Shown: positions 8,254 to 15,625 of the stretch, in pieces | Layout: each line of letters begins with the position of its first letter | Position numbering within the stretch: the first letter of the stretch is position 1 | Source of the DNA: Actinoplanes couchii | GTDB taxonomy: Bacteria; Actinomycetota; Actinomycetes; Mycobacteriales; Micromonosporaceae | DNA: 64,000 nt | NCBI RefSeq assembly: GCF_016862075.1 | Contig: NZ_BOMG01000035.1 | Span: 147,226 to 211,225 of the forward strand | Direction: 5' to 3' | Made by a program: the position numbers and the translations under genes | The notes under the pieces: generated by a model | The model's database searches: none | Told to the model about the DNA's origin: nothing | The model's input: the letters and a program-made list of their open reading frames with translations, nothing else

Positions 8254-8328
8254 ATGGCGAAGAAGGCCCGTAAGAAGAAGGCCCGTAAGAAGAGCGGCGC
8301 GAACCACGGCAAGCGCCCCAACAGCTGA
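8254..8328 (+). CDS. Ribosomal protein bL37 (24 aa)
   Basis: A 24-residue, extremely basic peptide: MAKKARKKKARKK followed by SGANHGKRPNS. Size, Lys/Arg content and the NHGKRPN tail match bL37, the tiny actinobacterial large-subunit protein found in mycobacterial ribosome structures. AAGGAG lies 8 nt before the ATG. It stands alone, with a strong terminator right after it, opposite to the biotinyl gene and convergent with rsrA, the same neighbourhood as in mycobacteria as I recall it. Confidence 0.85.
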   Translation: MAKKARKKKARKKSGANHGKRPNS

Positions 8329-8335
8329 ACACGCG

Positions 8336-8362
8336 AAAGGCCCGGCATCAGCCGGGCCTTTT
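8336..8362. terminator. Bidirectional intrinsic terminator
   Basis: Stem AAGGCCCGGC/GCCGGGCCTT with a 4-nt ATCA loop, then TTTCGTTTCG. It ends the bL37 transcript and, read on the other strand, follows the rsrA stop codon at 8375. Confidence 0.85.
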
Positions 8363-8374
8363 CGTTTCGTGCAC

Positions 8375-8629
8375 TCAGTGCGGGGTCTCGAGCTGCCCCA
8401 ACTTCAGGCGCAGCCGCTCACGCAGCTCCTCAGGTGCGCGCTCGTCCCCGCAGCAGCGGCCGACCAGCGCCTTCACCTCGTTCTCGATGCCGAACTCGCG
8501 CACACACTTCGAGCACTCGGCCAGGTGCTTCTGAATCAGGCTGCGGCGCTCCTCCGAGCACTCCAGGTCGAGGTAGAGGTAGACCTCGCCGAGCACGGCG
8601 CTGCAATCGGTGTCCTCGTGCTGCCCCAT
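8375..8629 (-). CDS. rsrA: Zinc-binding redox anti-sigma factor RsrA/RshA
   Basis: An 84-aa zinc anti-sigma factor that binds and inhibits the sigma-R/SigH-type factor encoded just upstream; oxidation of its zinc-ligand cysteines to a disulfide frees the sigma factor. Zinc ligands are visible as Cys9, His35, Cys39 and Cys42 (H-x3-C-x2-C), each exactly two residues below the numbering of S. coelicolor RsrA (C11, H37, C41, C44). Further cysteines at 24 and in GRCCGDE are also typical. The ATG lies 4 nt after the sigR stop codon and its AGGAGG is inside the end of sigR, so the two are co-translated. The upstream in-frame extension was rejected because it overlaps sigR. Confidence 0.95.
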   Translation of the reverse strand: MGQHEDTDCSAVLGEVYLYLDLECSEERRSLIQKHLAECSKCVREFGIENEVKALVGRCCGDERAPEELRERLRLKLGQLETPH

Positions 8630-8633
8630 CTCG

Positions 8634-9236
8634 TCACGCCTCCTGCGGCTCGGACGTGGCGGTACGGGTGATGCCCCGGTCCGCGGCGTAACCCTCGAGC
8701 AGCTTGCGCAGGTTGCGCCGGCCGCGGTGCAGCCGGGACATGACCGTGCCGATCGGCGTGCCCATGATGTCGGCGATCTCCTTGTACGAGAAACCCTCGA
8801 CATCGGCGAGGTAGACGGCGAGCCGGAAGTCCTCCGGCAGGGACTGGAGCGCTTCCTTGATGTCGCTGTCCGGCAGCCGGTCCAGCGCCTCGGTCTCGGC
8901 CGACCGCAGACCCTGCGACGTGTGCGACTCGCTGGACGCGAGCTGCCAGTCGGTGATCTCCTCGGTCGGCGCCTGGACCGGCTGACGCTGCTTGCGCCGG
9001 TACGAGTTGATGTAGGTGTTCGTCAGGATCCGGTAGAGCCAGGCCTTCAGGTTCGTGCCCTGCTCGAACTGGTGGAACGCGGAGAACGCCTTGAGGAACG
9101 TCTCCTGCACCAGATCCTCGGCATCGGCCGGGTTGCGGGTCATCCGCAGGCCGGCCGCGTACAACTGGTCGACGAACGGCAACGCCTCACGCTCGAAGCG
9201 CGCCCGGCGCTCGTCCGTTCGTTCCTTCTGGGCCAC
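8634..9236 (-). CDS. sigR: ECF sigma factor SigR/SigH, thiol-oxidative stress
   Basis: Group IV sigma factor of 200 aa from GTG 9236. Region 2 ([17 protein letters not shown], then [20 protein letters not shown]) and region 4 ([33 protein letters not shown]) are intact. It directs thiol-redox genes such as thioredoxin and mycoredoxin and is held by RsrA, encoded 4 nt downstream. GTG 9236 has GGGGAG about 9 nt upstream. The frame stays open for another 100 codons upstream and an in-frame ATG at 9443 sits just below a sigma-R promoter, so a longer unstable isoform like sigma-R' of S. coelicolor is possible. As in M. tuberculosis the pair lies near TB7.3, the SRAP gene and aroA. Confidence 0.95.
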   Translation of the reverse strand: MAQKERTDERRARFEREALPFVDQLYAAGLRMTRNPADAEDLVQETFLKAFSAFHQFEQGTNLKAWLYRILTNTYINSYRRKQRQPVQAPTEEITDWQLASSESHTSQGLRSAETEALDRLPDSDIKEALQSLPEDFRLAVYLADVEGFSYKEIADIMGTPIGTVMSRLHRGRRNLRKLLEGYAADRGITRTATSEPQEA

Positions 9237-9458
9237 CCTGGCATCTCCCCTCGACCGCCCCGCCGAGGATACGGGCAACACCCGTGCAACGCTCTCCAAA
9301 ACCGCGGGTGTGCTGACGCTCACCGTAGAGGTGGCGGGCCACTCGGGCGACTCCAGCAGGCTCCGAACCCTGGTCGCCTCCCGACCGCCACGCTCGGCGT
9401 ATTCGGTACCGGCACGCACTTGAGAACCCCTTCCCGCCGACATCTTTCCAGCACCGAC

Positions 9459-9486
9459 AACGCCGGGGACGGGGCTCGACATTCCC
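9459..9486 (-). promoter_or_regulatory. Sigma-R-type autoregulatory promoter upstream of sigR
   Basis: On the minus strand GGGAAT (9486-9481), 19 bp, then GTT (9461-9459), matching the sigma-R/SigH consensus GGAAT-N18/19-GTT. Predicted transcription starts near 9452, about 9 nt before the in-frame ATG at 9443 and 215 nt before the main sigR GTG. This is the arrangement of the inducible sigRp2 promoter in Streptomyces. Confidence 0.8.
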
Positions 9487-9505
9487 TTGTGATCTTTCAG
9501 CGGAT

Positions 9506-10117
9506 TCACAGCGCCCAGGAATAGCGCCGCAGCCACTCCAGAACGGTCTCCACCGTGCCGGGCAGCCCCTTTCGCAGATCGTGCACCGCACCCGGGCGAA
9601 TCGCCACCTCGACCACGCCACCGGCCACCGGCACCCCGAACGGGTCACGATCCCCGTTCACCACCAGGGTCGGCACCTTCTCCGGCAGCTCACCGGCCCG
9701 GCTCTTCTCCGGCTTGCCCGGCGGGTGCAACGGAAAGGCCAGGGCGAGCACCCCCGCGGCGCCGACGGTGGTCGCGGTCCGGCACGCGACCCGCGCTCCG
9801 CTCGACCGGCCGCCCACGATCAACGGCACCTGCGCCGGTACGCCCAACTCCCGCACCACAGTCGTCCACGCCTCGTCCAGATGCCCCGCCGGAGCGGGCG
9901 CCCGGCGGCCGGCGACCCGGTAGGGCTGGGTGACCAGAGCGACCCGCACGGCAGCCGCCACTGCCGCGTCGTGCACCGCCACCAGATCGGGAGCATCCAC
10001 CCCTCCCCCGGCGCCGTGGCCGAGGACGAGCATGCCGCGCACCGGCCCGACGGGGTCGGTCACGGTCACCGCGGCGGGGCCGCGTGGAGTCTCGATCTGC
10101 AGATCAGTGCTGGTCAC
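9506..10117 (-). CDS. Alpha/beta-hydrolase, KANL3/Tex30-like
   Basis: A single-domain hydrolase of about 203 aa. The oxyanion segment [10 protein letters not shown], nucleophile elbow GGRSSGAR, acid [10 protein letters not shown] and histidine GAVHDLRKG complete a Ser-Asp-His triad. The substrate is not predictable. The start is uncertain: GTG 10117 (VTSTDLQ) is preferred because the next start upstream (10177) lies inside a degenerate tandem repeat. It is upstream of sigR on the same strand, with only about 270 nt before the sigR start, so read-through into sigR is possible. Confidence 0.75.
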   Translation of the reverse strand: MTSTDLQIETPRGPAAVTVTDPVGPVRGMLVLGHGAGGGVDAPDLVAVHDAAVAAAVRVALVTQPYRVAGRRAPAPAGHLDEAWTTVVRELGVPAQVPLIVGGRSSGARVACRTATTVGAAGVLALAFPLHPPGKPEKSRAGELPEKVPTLVVNGDRDPFGVPVAGGVVEVAIRPGAVHDLRKGLPGTVETVLEWLRRYSWAL

Positions 10118-10164
10118 ACCGAACGTTCTACCCGCGGCCACCTCTGCCGCCGCACCGGTGCCCG

Positions 10165-10240
10165 GTCTTTCACCCACTGACCGGTGCTCGCCCTTTCACC
10201 CGCTGACCAGTGCTCGCTCTGACCAGTGCTCGCTCTTTCA
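10165..10240. repeat. Degenerate 26-28 bp tandem repeat
   Basis: Three imperfect copies of a unit resembling CTTTCACCCGCTGACCAGTG followed by CTCGCC, with an extra half unit, between the stop of the WhiB gene and the hydrolase gene. The last copy merges into the WhiB stop region. Confidence 0.7.
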
Positions 10241-10633
10241 CCTGCTGAGCGGGATCAGCGTCAGCAGCCGGCGGTCCTCGTCGTCCGGCGTACCGTCGAT
10301 CTCGTCGCCGTTGGCCTCGATCCGCTCGCGCCAGGCGACCAGCATGGCCCGGCGCTCCCGTGGCGTGGTGCCGCCCCAGACCCCGTGACAGTCACCGACC
10401 TGCAGTGCCCAGGCGAGACAGGGGCCCTGCACGTCACAGGTGCCGCAGAGCGCGACGGCGCCCCCTGATGGCTCGTTGGGCGCGGGAAAGAACGTCTCCG
10501 GATCAACGCTCCGGCAGGCGCCCCGCGTGCGCCAGGCCTCATCGGTGCTGCGTTGCGCGATCGCTTCGAGCAGTCGCGGGTCACGTCGCGCGATGGCCAC
10601 CTCGTGCGGACGCGGCATGCGTGCTCGTGTCAT
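10238..10633 (-). CDS. WhiB-family iron-sulfur transcription factor
   Basis: A 131-aa WhiB-like protein. The four cluster cysteines are Cys40, Cys63, Cys66 and Cys72 (C..C-x2-C-x5-C), followed by the GVWGG turn near 84 and a basic segment TPRERRAMLVAWRER. Family members bind [4Fe-4S] and regulate through the principal sigma factor. An N-terminal extension of about 35 residues and an acidic C-terminal tail separate it from short WhiB1-type proteins, so I do not assign a subclass; it has no AT-hook. ATG 10633 has GGAGG 7 nt upstream. The promoter region upstream is unusually AT-rich. Confidence 0.88.
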   Translation of the reverse strand: MTRARMPRPHEVAIARRDPRLLEAIAQRSTDEAWRTRGACRSVDPETFFPAPNEPSGGAVALCGTCDVQGPCLAWALQVGDCHGVWGGTTPRERRAMLVAWRERIEANGDEIDGTPDDEDRRLLTLIPLSR

Positions 10634-10825
10634 CAGCCCACCTCCCCCGTGGGACCGGAACTGCATGTGGCGGCCGGGCCGCACCTTACGGTCCAGCACC
10701 ACTCCGGCGCTGGTTTGTACCGCAGGCTACAAGATCAGAACAAGGGGGTTATCTATCTTTAAACAAAACTTCCTGTTCAGAATGCTCACATATCACGACA
10801 AAGATTCTCGTTGATCTTTGAGAGT
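10634..10825. other. AT-rich intergenic patch between SRAP and WhiB genes
   Basis: About 110 bp (roughly 10730-10845) are markedly AT-rich for this genome, with runs such as TTATCTATCTTTAAACAAAA and GTTCAAAAAAG. It contains TTGTA-N8-TACAA near 10711 and a short hairpin AAAGAT/ATCTTT (10801-10820) downstream of the SRAP stop. It probably holds the WhiB promoter and the SRAP 3' end. No gene is supported here. Confidence 0.5.
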
Positions 10826-11503
10826 TCAAAAAAGCGTAACTTTCGTGTCCGCATCGATCAGCTCCGGACCGTTGTTGCGCACATTGCCGACCGCCGGGCC
10901 GACCGGGCGCACCTCGATCGCGTCCAGATCACTCGCGGACAGCGGGCGCAACAACTCCGCCGCGTCCCCGCCACCGGCCAGCCAGTCGCCCCAGCGGTCG
11001 GCCGGCAGGATCAGCGGCATCCGCTCGTGCACCTTCGTCAGCCCGCCCAGCGCGGCCGTGGTGATCACGCTGCAGGTGAGCACCGACTCCGGCCCCCACG
11101 CCGACCAGATCCCGGCGAACGCCAGCGTCGAACCGTCCGCCGGGGTCATGTAGAACGCCTGCTTCTGCTTGCCGTCCCGCACCCACTCGAACCAGCCGTC
11201 AGCCGGAACCAGACAGCGGCGCTTGGCGAACGACGGCGCGAACGACCGCAGCTCGGTGACCGTCTCGGCACGTGCGTTGATCATGCGGCCGCCGGCCTTC
11301 AGATCCTTGGCCCAGTGCGGGACCAGCCCCCAGAGCGCGGTGTCCAGCACCCGGCCGTCGTGCTCGGCCGACATCCGGACGAGCGGAACCGCACTGGTGG
11401 GCGCGACGTTCCAACTGGCACGCAACGGCTCGGCCACATCGACCGCCTCGAACAGCTGGCTCAGGTCGGCGTTGCTCTTGGTGGTCGCATATCGCCCGCA
11501 CAT
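10826..11503 (-). CDS. SRAP-domain protein (YedK/HMCES), abasic-site DNA-protein crosslinker
   Basis: 225-aa SOS-response-associated peptidase family protein. After removal of Met1, Cys2 of MCGRY becomes the N-terminal nucleophile that forms a thiazolidine link with abasic sites in single-stranded DNA. Other family residues are visible: Asn32 (WNVAPTS), Arg-Ala-Glu (NARAETV), the glutamate of GWFEW and the histidine of KVHERMP. The start is fixed because Cys must be residue 2. No clear Shine-Dalgarno is present. It corresponds to Rv3226c, which also lies next to aroA. It is divergent from aroA. Confidence 0.93.
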   Translation of the reverse strand: MCGRYATTKSNADLSQLFEAVDVAEPLRASWNVAPTSAVPLVRMSAEHDGRVLDTALWGLVPHWAKDLKAGGRMINARAETVTELRSFAPSFAKRRCLVPADGWFEWVRDGKQKQAFYMTPADGSTLAFAGIWSAWGPESVLTCSVITTAALGGLTKVHERMPLILPADRWGDWLAGGGDAAELLRPLSASDLDAIEVRPVGPAVGNVRNNGPELIDADTKVTLF

Positions 11504-11695
11504 AAGCGGCAGGTTACGCCGCCCACAAGCCCCTCGTCCGCCCCGAAACCCCCGACCCGGCACCACCACCCACTCGCGCCGATGGGCCGAACCGGGCGCC
11601 CGAAGGACAGCGCTGCCGGCGGGCCGGATCAGGCGGATCGGCGGCGATGGCGGGATGGGGCGGCGGGGATGACGGGGTGGGGACTTGCCGTGTGT

Positions 11696-11721
11696 GGGTG
11701 GGTGGGGGTGTCGGGGGTGGG
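11696..11721 (+). other. G-quadruplex-like G-tract array upstream of aroA
   Basis: Four G-runs (3, 3, 5 and 5 G) plus a fifth GGG with loops of 1, 1, 4 and 1 nt lie 16-41 nt before the aroA GTG. They are embedded in a strongly G-skewed 90-bp stretch (11650-11736). The sequence meets the usual G-quadruplex motif definition and would be in the aroA leader or promoter. Confidence 0.55.
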
Positions 11722-11736
11722 CGGCAGAATGGGGGC

Positions 11737-13038
11737 GTGACTGCTGAACTCCGTCCCTGGCTCGCTCCGTCCTCCACCGGGCCGGTCACGGCTGCCGTGC
11801 GGCTGCCCGGCTCCAAGTCGATGACCGCCCGGGCCCTGATTCTGGCCGCGCTCGCTGACGGGCCCTCGGTGATCGAGGCGCCGCTGCGGGCCCGGGACAC
11901 CGAGCTGATGGCCGCCGGTCTGCGGGCGATCGGTGTCGCGGTGGACACCACCGACGACAGCCGCTGGACGGTGACTCCCGGACCGTTGCGTGGGCCGGCC
12001 CGGATCGACGTGGGGCTGGCCGGCACCATCACCCGGTTCCTGCCGGCGGCGGCCGCACTGGCCGAGGGTGTGGTCGAGTTCGACGGCGACCCGCACATGC
12101 GCAAGCGGCCGCTGCGCCCGATCGTGGCGGCGCTGCGTGCGATCGGCGTGACGATCGACGCGTCGCCGATCGACGGCCTGCCGCTGACCGTGCACGGGTC
12201 GGGTGCGGTCGAGGGCGGCACGGCGGTGATCGACGCGTCGGCGTCCAGCCAGTTCGTCTCGGGTCTGCTGCTGTCCGCGGCCCGGTTCACCAAGGGCCTG
12301 ACGCTGCGGCACGAGGGCCCGCCGGTGCCGAGCGCCCCGCACCTGCGGATGACCACGCACATGCTGCGGGCGGCGGGTGTGGTGGTCGACGACAGCGTGC
12401 CGGACGTGTGGACGGTCGAGCCGGGACCGCTGAGCGGCCGCACCTGGACGATCGAGCCGGACCTGTCCGGGGCGGCGCCGTTCTTCGCGGCGGCCGCGGT
12501 CACCGGTGGCGCGGTCACCCTGGCCGGGTGGCCGGCGCAGAGCTGGCAGCCGGTGGAGCAGGCGATCGGGATCTTCCGGTCGCTGGGCGCCGAGGTCACC
12601 CGATCGGCGGAGGGCCTGACCGTGCGGGGCACCGGCACGCTGCGCGGCATCACCGCCGACCTGTCCGAGGTGGGCGAGCTGACCCCGGTGGTGGCGGCGC
12701 TGGCCGCGCTGGCCGAGGGGCCGTCCGAGCTGCGCGGGGTGGAGCACATCCGGGGCCACGAGACGGACCGGATCACCGCGCTCGCCACCGAGCTGGGCAA
12801 GGTGGGCGCCCGGGTGACCGAGTTCCCGGACGGGCTGCGGATCGAGCCGGGGCCGCTGCGCGGGGCCGCCTTCGAGACCTACGCCGACCACCGGATGGCG
12901 CACGCGGCCGCGGTGATCGGACTCTCCGTGCCGGGCGTCGACCTCACCGACGTAGGTTGTACGTCGAAGACGTTGCCCGAGTTCCCGGAACTCTGGGCGG
13001 GACTCGTGGCGAACGGAGTTGGATCTGCCTCCGCGTAA
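11737..13038 (+). CDS. aroA: 3-phosphoshikimate 1-carboxyvinyltransferase (EPSP synthase)
   Basis: Sixth step of the shikimate pathway: transfers the enolpyruvyl group of PEP to shikimate-3-phosphate. 433 aa. The N-terminal lobe motif LPGSKSMTARALILAALA, the GLAGTITRFLPA loop, DPHMRKRPL, the central SASSQFVSGLLL and the C-terminal HIRGHETDRI and TYADHRMAHA motifs are all present. The start is GTG 11737, just after the G-rich leader. The 3' end overlaps rsgA by 20 bp, implying coupling. M. tuberculosis Rv3227 and Rv3228 have the same arrangement. Confidence 0.97.
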   Translation: MTAELRPWLAPSSTGPVTAAVRLPGSKSMTARALILAALADGPSVIEAPLRARDTELMAAGLRAIGVAVDTTDDSRWTVTPGPLRGPARIDVGLAGTITRFLPAAAALAEGVVEFDGDPHMRKRPLRPIVAALRAIGVTIDASPIDGLPLTVHGSGAVEGGTAVIDASASSQFVSGLLLSAARFTKGLTLRHEGPPVPSAPHLRMTTHMLRAAGVVVDDSVPDVWTVEPGPLSGRTWTIEPDLSGAAPFFAAAAVTGGAVTLAGWPAQSWQPVEQAIGIFRSLGAEVTRSAEGLTVRGTGTLRGITADLSEVGELTPVVAALAALAEGPSELRGVEHIRGHETDRITALATELGKVGARVTEFPDGLRIEPGPLRGAAFETYADHRMAHAAAVIGLSVPGVDLTDVGCTSKTLPEFPELWAGLVANGVGSASA

Positions 13039-14131
13039 ACGGGAGTACGACGAGGACGACGTCCGGATTCGTCCGGGTAAGTCGTCCCGGCCGCGTACCC
13101 GGACCCGACCGAAACACGACGATGCCGTCGACGCCCTGGTCATCACCGTGGACCGGGGCCGGTACGGCTGTGTCCGCGAGGACACCGGCGACCTCGACGT
13201 GATCACCGCGATGCGGGCCCGGGAGCTGGGCCGCAAGTCGGTGGTGGTGGGCGACCGGGTGGCCCTGGTCGGGGACTCGTCCGGTGATGCGGGCACGCTG
13301 GCCCGGATCGTGCGGATCAGCGAGCGGACGTCGGTGCTGCGCCGCACCGCGGACGACGACGACACCACTCCGGAGGGCCGGCTGGAGCGGGTGGTGGTCG
13401 CCAACGCCGATCAGCTGGTCATCGTGAGCGCGCTGTCCGACCCGCCGCCGCGGACCGGGTTCATCGACAGGTGCCTGGTGGCGGCGTACGACGCGGATGT
13501 CGAGCCGTTGCTCTGTCTCACCAAGTCCGATCTGGCCGGCCCGGAGCAGGTGCTGGACTACTACGCCGAGCTGGACCTGCCGTACGTGCTGGTCGGTCCG
13601 GGCAGTGATCTGGACGAGTTGCGGGACCGGCTGGCCGGGCGGATCTCGGTAATGGTCGGCCACTCCGGCGTCGGCAAGTCGACGCTTGTCAACCGGCTGG
13701 TGCCGGACGCGCTGCGGGCGGTCGGCGTGGTCAGCGCGATCGGCAAGGGCCGGCACACGTCGACAAGCGCGGTGGCCCTGCGACTGCCGTCGGTCGGAAA
13801 AGGCGGATCAGTCGATAAAGCCGGCCCGGGCAAAAAGGCCGGCAAGGGGAAGGATCCGGGCTGGATCGTCGACACGCCGGGGATCCGGAGTTTCGGGCTG
13901 GCCCACGTGAGTGCGGAGAGCCTGCTGCACGGTTTCCCCGACCTGGTCGAGGGCACCCTGGAGGACCAGCCGAACTGTGGTCACACGGCCGCCGACACCG
14001 GCTGCACCCTGGACGCGTGGGTGGCGGATGGCCGGGCCGACGAGCGCCGGCTGGCGTCGTACCGCAGGCTGCTGGCATCGAGGGCCGGCGACGGTGACTG
14101 GCGGGACCAGCCCGAGGCCGATCTCAAGTAG
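13019..14131 (+). CDS. rsgA: Ribosome small-subunit assembly GTPase RsgA
   Basis: Circularly permuted GTPase that checks late 30S maturation. Motif order is G4 LTKSD (about 170), G1 GHSGVGKS (about 214) and G3 DTPGIRS (about 285), then a C-terminal zinc site starting CGHTAADTGC. The TTG start at 13019 gives MDLPPRKREYDEDDVRIRPG, close to the N-terminus of Rv3228. Between G1 and G3 there is a Lys/Gly-rich insert of about 20 residues (VGKGGSVDKAGPGKKAGKGK) in the switch I region that most homologues lack. Co-transcribed with aroA. Confidence 0.92.
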   Translation: MDLPPRKREYDEDDVRIRPGKSSRPRTRTRPKHDDAVDALVITVDRGRYGCVREDTGDLDVITAMRARELGRKSVVVGDRVALVGDSSGDAGTLARIVRISERTSVLRRTADDDDTTPEGRLERVVVANADQLVIVSALSDPPPRTGFIDRCLVAAYDADVEPLLCLTKSDLAGPEQVLDYYAELDLPYVLVGPGSDLDELRDRLAGRISVMVGHSGVGKSTLVNRLVPDALRAVGVVSAIGKGRHTSTSAVALRLPSVGKGGSVDKAGPGKKAGKGKDPGWIVDTPGIRSFGLAHVSAESLLHGFPDLVEGTLEDQPNCGHTAADTGCTLDAWVADGRADERRLASYRRLLASRAGDGDWRDQPEADLK

Positions 14132-14200
14132 GCCCCGAAGTTGATCTCGAATAGGACCGGCGACGGGCGGCGGGCGCGGTTGATGGGCTAACTTTCCGGC

Positions 14201-15001
14201 ATGGCCGGATATGCCGATGATCTTGCGCTTGCCCACATCCTCGCCGACTCGGCCGACGCCATCTCGATGGCGCGGTTCCGGGCGCTGGATCTGAAGGTCG
14301 AGTCGAAACCCGACCTGACCCCGGTGTCCGACGCGGACACCGCGGTGGAGAAGGCGATCCGCGCGACGCTGGCCCGGGCCCGGCCGCGGGACGGGGTGCT
14401 CGGCGAGGAGTTCGGGCGGACCACCGCGACGGCCGGCCCCGGCAACCGTTACTGGGTGATCGACCCGATCGACGGCACCAAGAACTTCGTCCGCGGCGTG
14501 CCGATCTGGGCCACCCTGATCGCGCTGATGGAGGGTGACACCCCGGTCGCCGGGCTGGTCTCCGCCCCGGCGCTGGGCCGCCGCTGGTGGGCCGGGCGCG
14601 GGCTGGGCGCCTTCGCCGGCCGCAACCAGCACTCGGCGACCCGGATCAGCGTGTCGTCGGTGCGGAAGATGACCGACGCCAGCTTCTGTTACGCGAGCCT
14701 GAACGGCTGGGCCGAGAACGGCCGCCTGGAGCAGATGATGGACATCCTGCTGGGGGTGTGGCGCAGCCGGGCCTACGGTGACTTCTACGGCTACATGCTG
14801 CTGGCCGAGGGCGCCCTGGACGCGATGGCCGAGCCGGAGCTGTCGCTGTGGGACATGGCCGCGCTGATCCCGATCGTGACCGAGGCGGGCGGCAAGATCA
14901 CCGACCTGGACGGACGGCCGACCGCGGACAACAGTTCGGTGGTCGGTACCAACGGCCTGCTGCACGAAAGTGTGCTGACGGCGCTGGCCCGGCGTAACTG
15001 A
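14201..15001 (+). CDS. hisN: Histidinol-phosphatase, inositol-monophosphatase fold
   Basis: 266-aa Mg-dependent phosphatase of the IMPase family. Metal ligands are visible: GEEFG (Glu), WVIDPIDGTKNFVRG (Asp-x-x-Asp-Gly-Thr) and the C-terminal LWDMAAL (WD). The sequence is closest to actinobacterial HisN (Rv3137), which dephosphorylates histidinol phosphate, but inositol-1-phosphate or related phosphatases share these motifs, so the substrate is inferred. It starts at ATG 14201, about 70 nt after rsgA on the same strand. Confidence 0.85.
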   Translation: MAGYADDLALAHILADSADAISMARFRALDLKVESKPDLTPVSDADTAVEKAIRATLARARPRDGVLGEEFGRTTATAGPGNRYWVIDPIDGTKNFVRGVPIWATLIALMEGDTPVAGLVSAPALGRRWWAGRGLGAFAGRNQHSATRISVSSVRKMTDASFCYASLNGWAENGRLEQMMDILLGVWRSRAYGDFYGYMLLAEGALDAMAEPELSLWDMAALIPIVTEAGGKITDLDGRPTADNSSVVGTNGLLHESVLTALARRN

Positions 15002-15040
15002 CCGGCATGATCGACCTCATCGGTGGGTAGTCGACGGGTC

Positions 15041-15583
15041 ATGCGAGACAACGACTACCCGGCCGAGGTGACCGATCCGGAGGCGTCCGGTCTGCCGGAC
15101 ACCGCCGACGACGATTCCACGGCCTACGACGAGGTCAACAGCTCACGGTGGGCGGACGGGCCGGATCCGGCCGCGCTCGCCGGGACGGGCCCGGGCGGCT
15201 CCGGCCGGTTCGGTGACACTCCCGAGGAGGCGCTGCAGGGCGAAGGCCTGGACCGCCGGCTGCGGCAAGAGGAGCCGGACTTCGGCGCCGAGCCGCGGCA
15301 GTCGTCCGAGGAGACCGTCGGCAGCTCCGAGGAGCGCGAGTTCGACCGGGACGTGTGGAGCCCCAGCCCCACCTCCGACCCGGACTCGCCGATCTCGCTG
15401 TACGACGACGGCCAGCTCGACGGGGACTCGCCCCGGCCGGTCGGCCGCCTGGTCGCGCCGGACGAGGGTTCCGGGTGGGACGACGAGGCGGAGAGTGTCG
15501 CCTACGACGCGGGTGCGGCAGGTGGCGGCGCCAGCGCCGAGGAGCTGGCGATGCACGAGACCCGGGCACCGGGATTCGACTGA
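15041..15583 (+). CDS. DUF5709 family acidic protein
   Basis: A 180-aa strongly acidic, Gly/Ser/Asp-rich protein of low predicted structure. The segment TPEEALQGEGLDRRLRQEEP and the C-terminal GRLVAPDEGSGWDDEAESVA match DUF5709 proteins, which are common in actinomycetes and have no known function. ATG 15041 is used; an in-frame start six codons upstream is possible. It follows hisN by 39 nt and may be co-transcribed. Confidence 0.75.
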   Translation: MRDNDYPAEVTDPEASGLPDTADDDSTAYDEVNSSRWADGPDPAALAGTGPGGSGRFGDTPEEALQGEGLDRRLRQEEPDFGAEPRQSSEETVGSSEEREFDRDVWSPSPTSDPDSPISLYDDGQLDGDSPRPVGRLVAPDEGSGWDDEAESVAYDAGAAGGGASAEELAMHETRAPGFD

Positions 15584-15625
15584 GCCCGCGCCAGATCACG
15601 ATCCGGTCACAGGGGCTTGCCGGAG

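Noticed and set aside
10238..10633. Assignment of this WhiB gene as whiB1
   Set aside because: WhiB1 is about 84 aa and lies next to pdtaS in M. tuberculosis; this protein is 131 aa with N- and C-terminal extensions.
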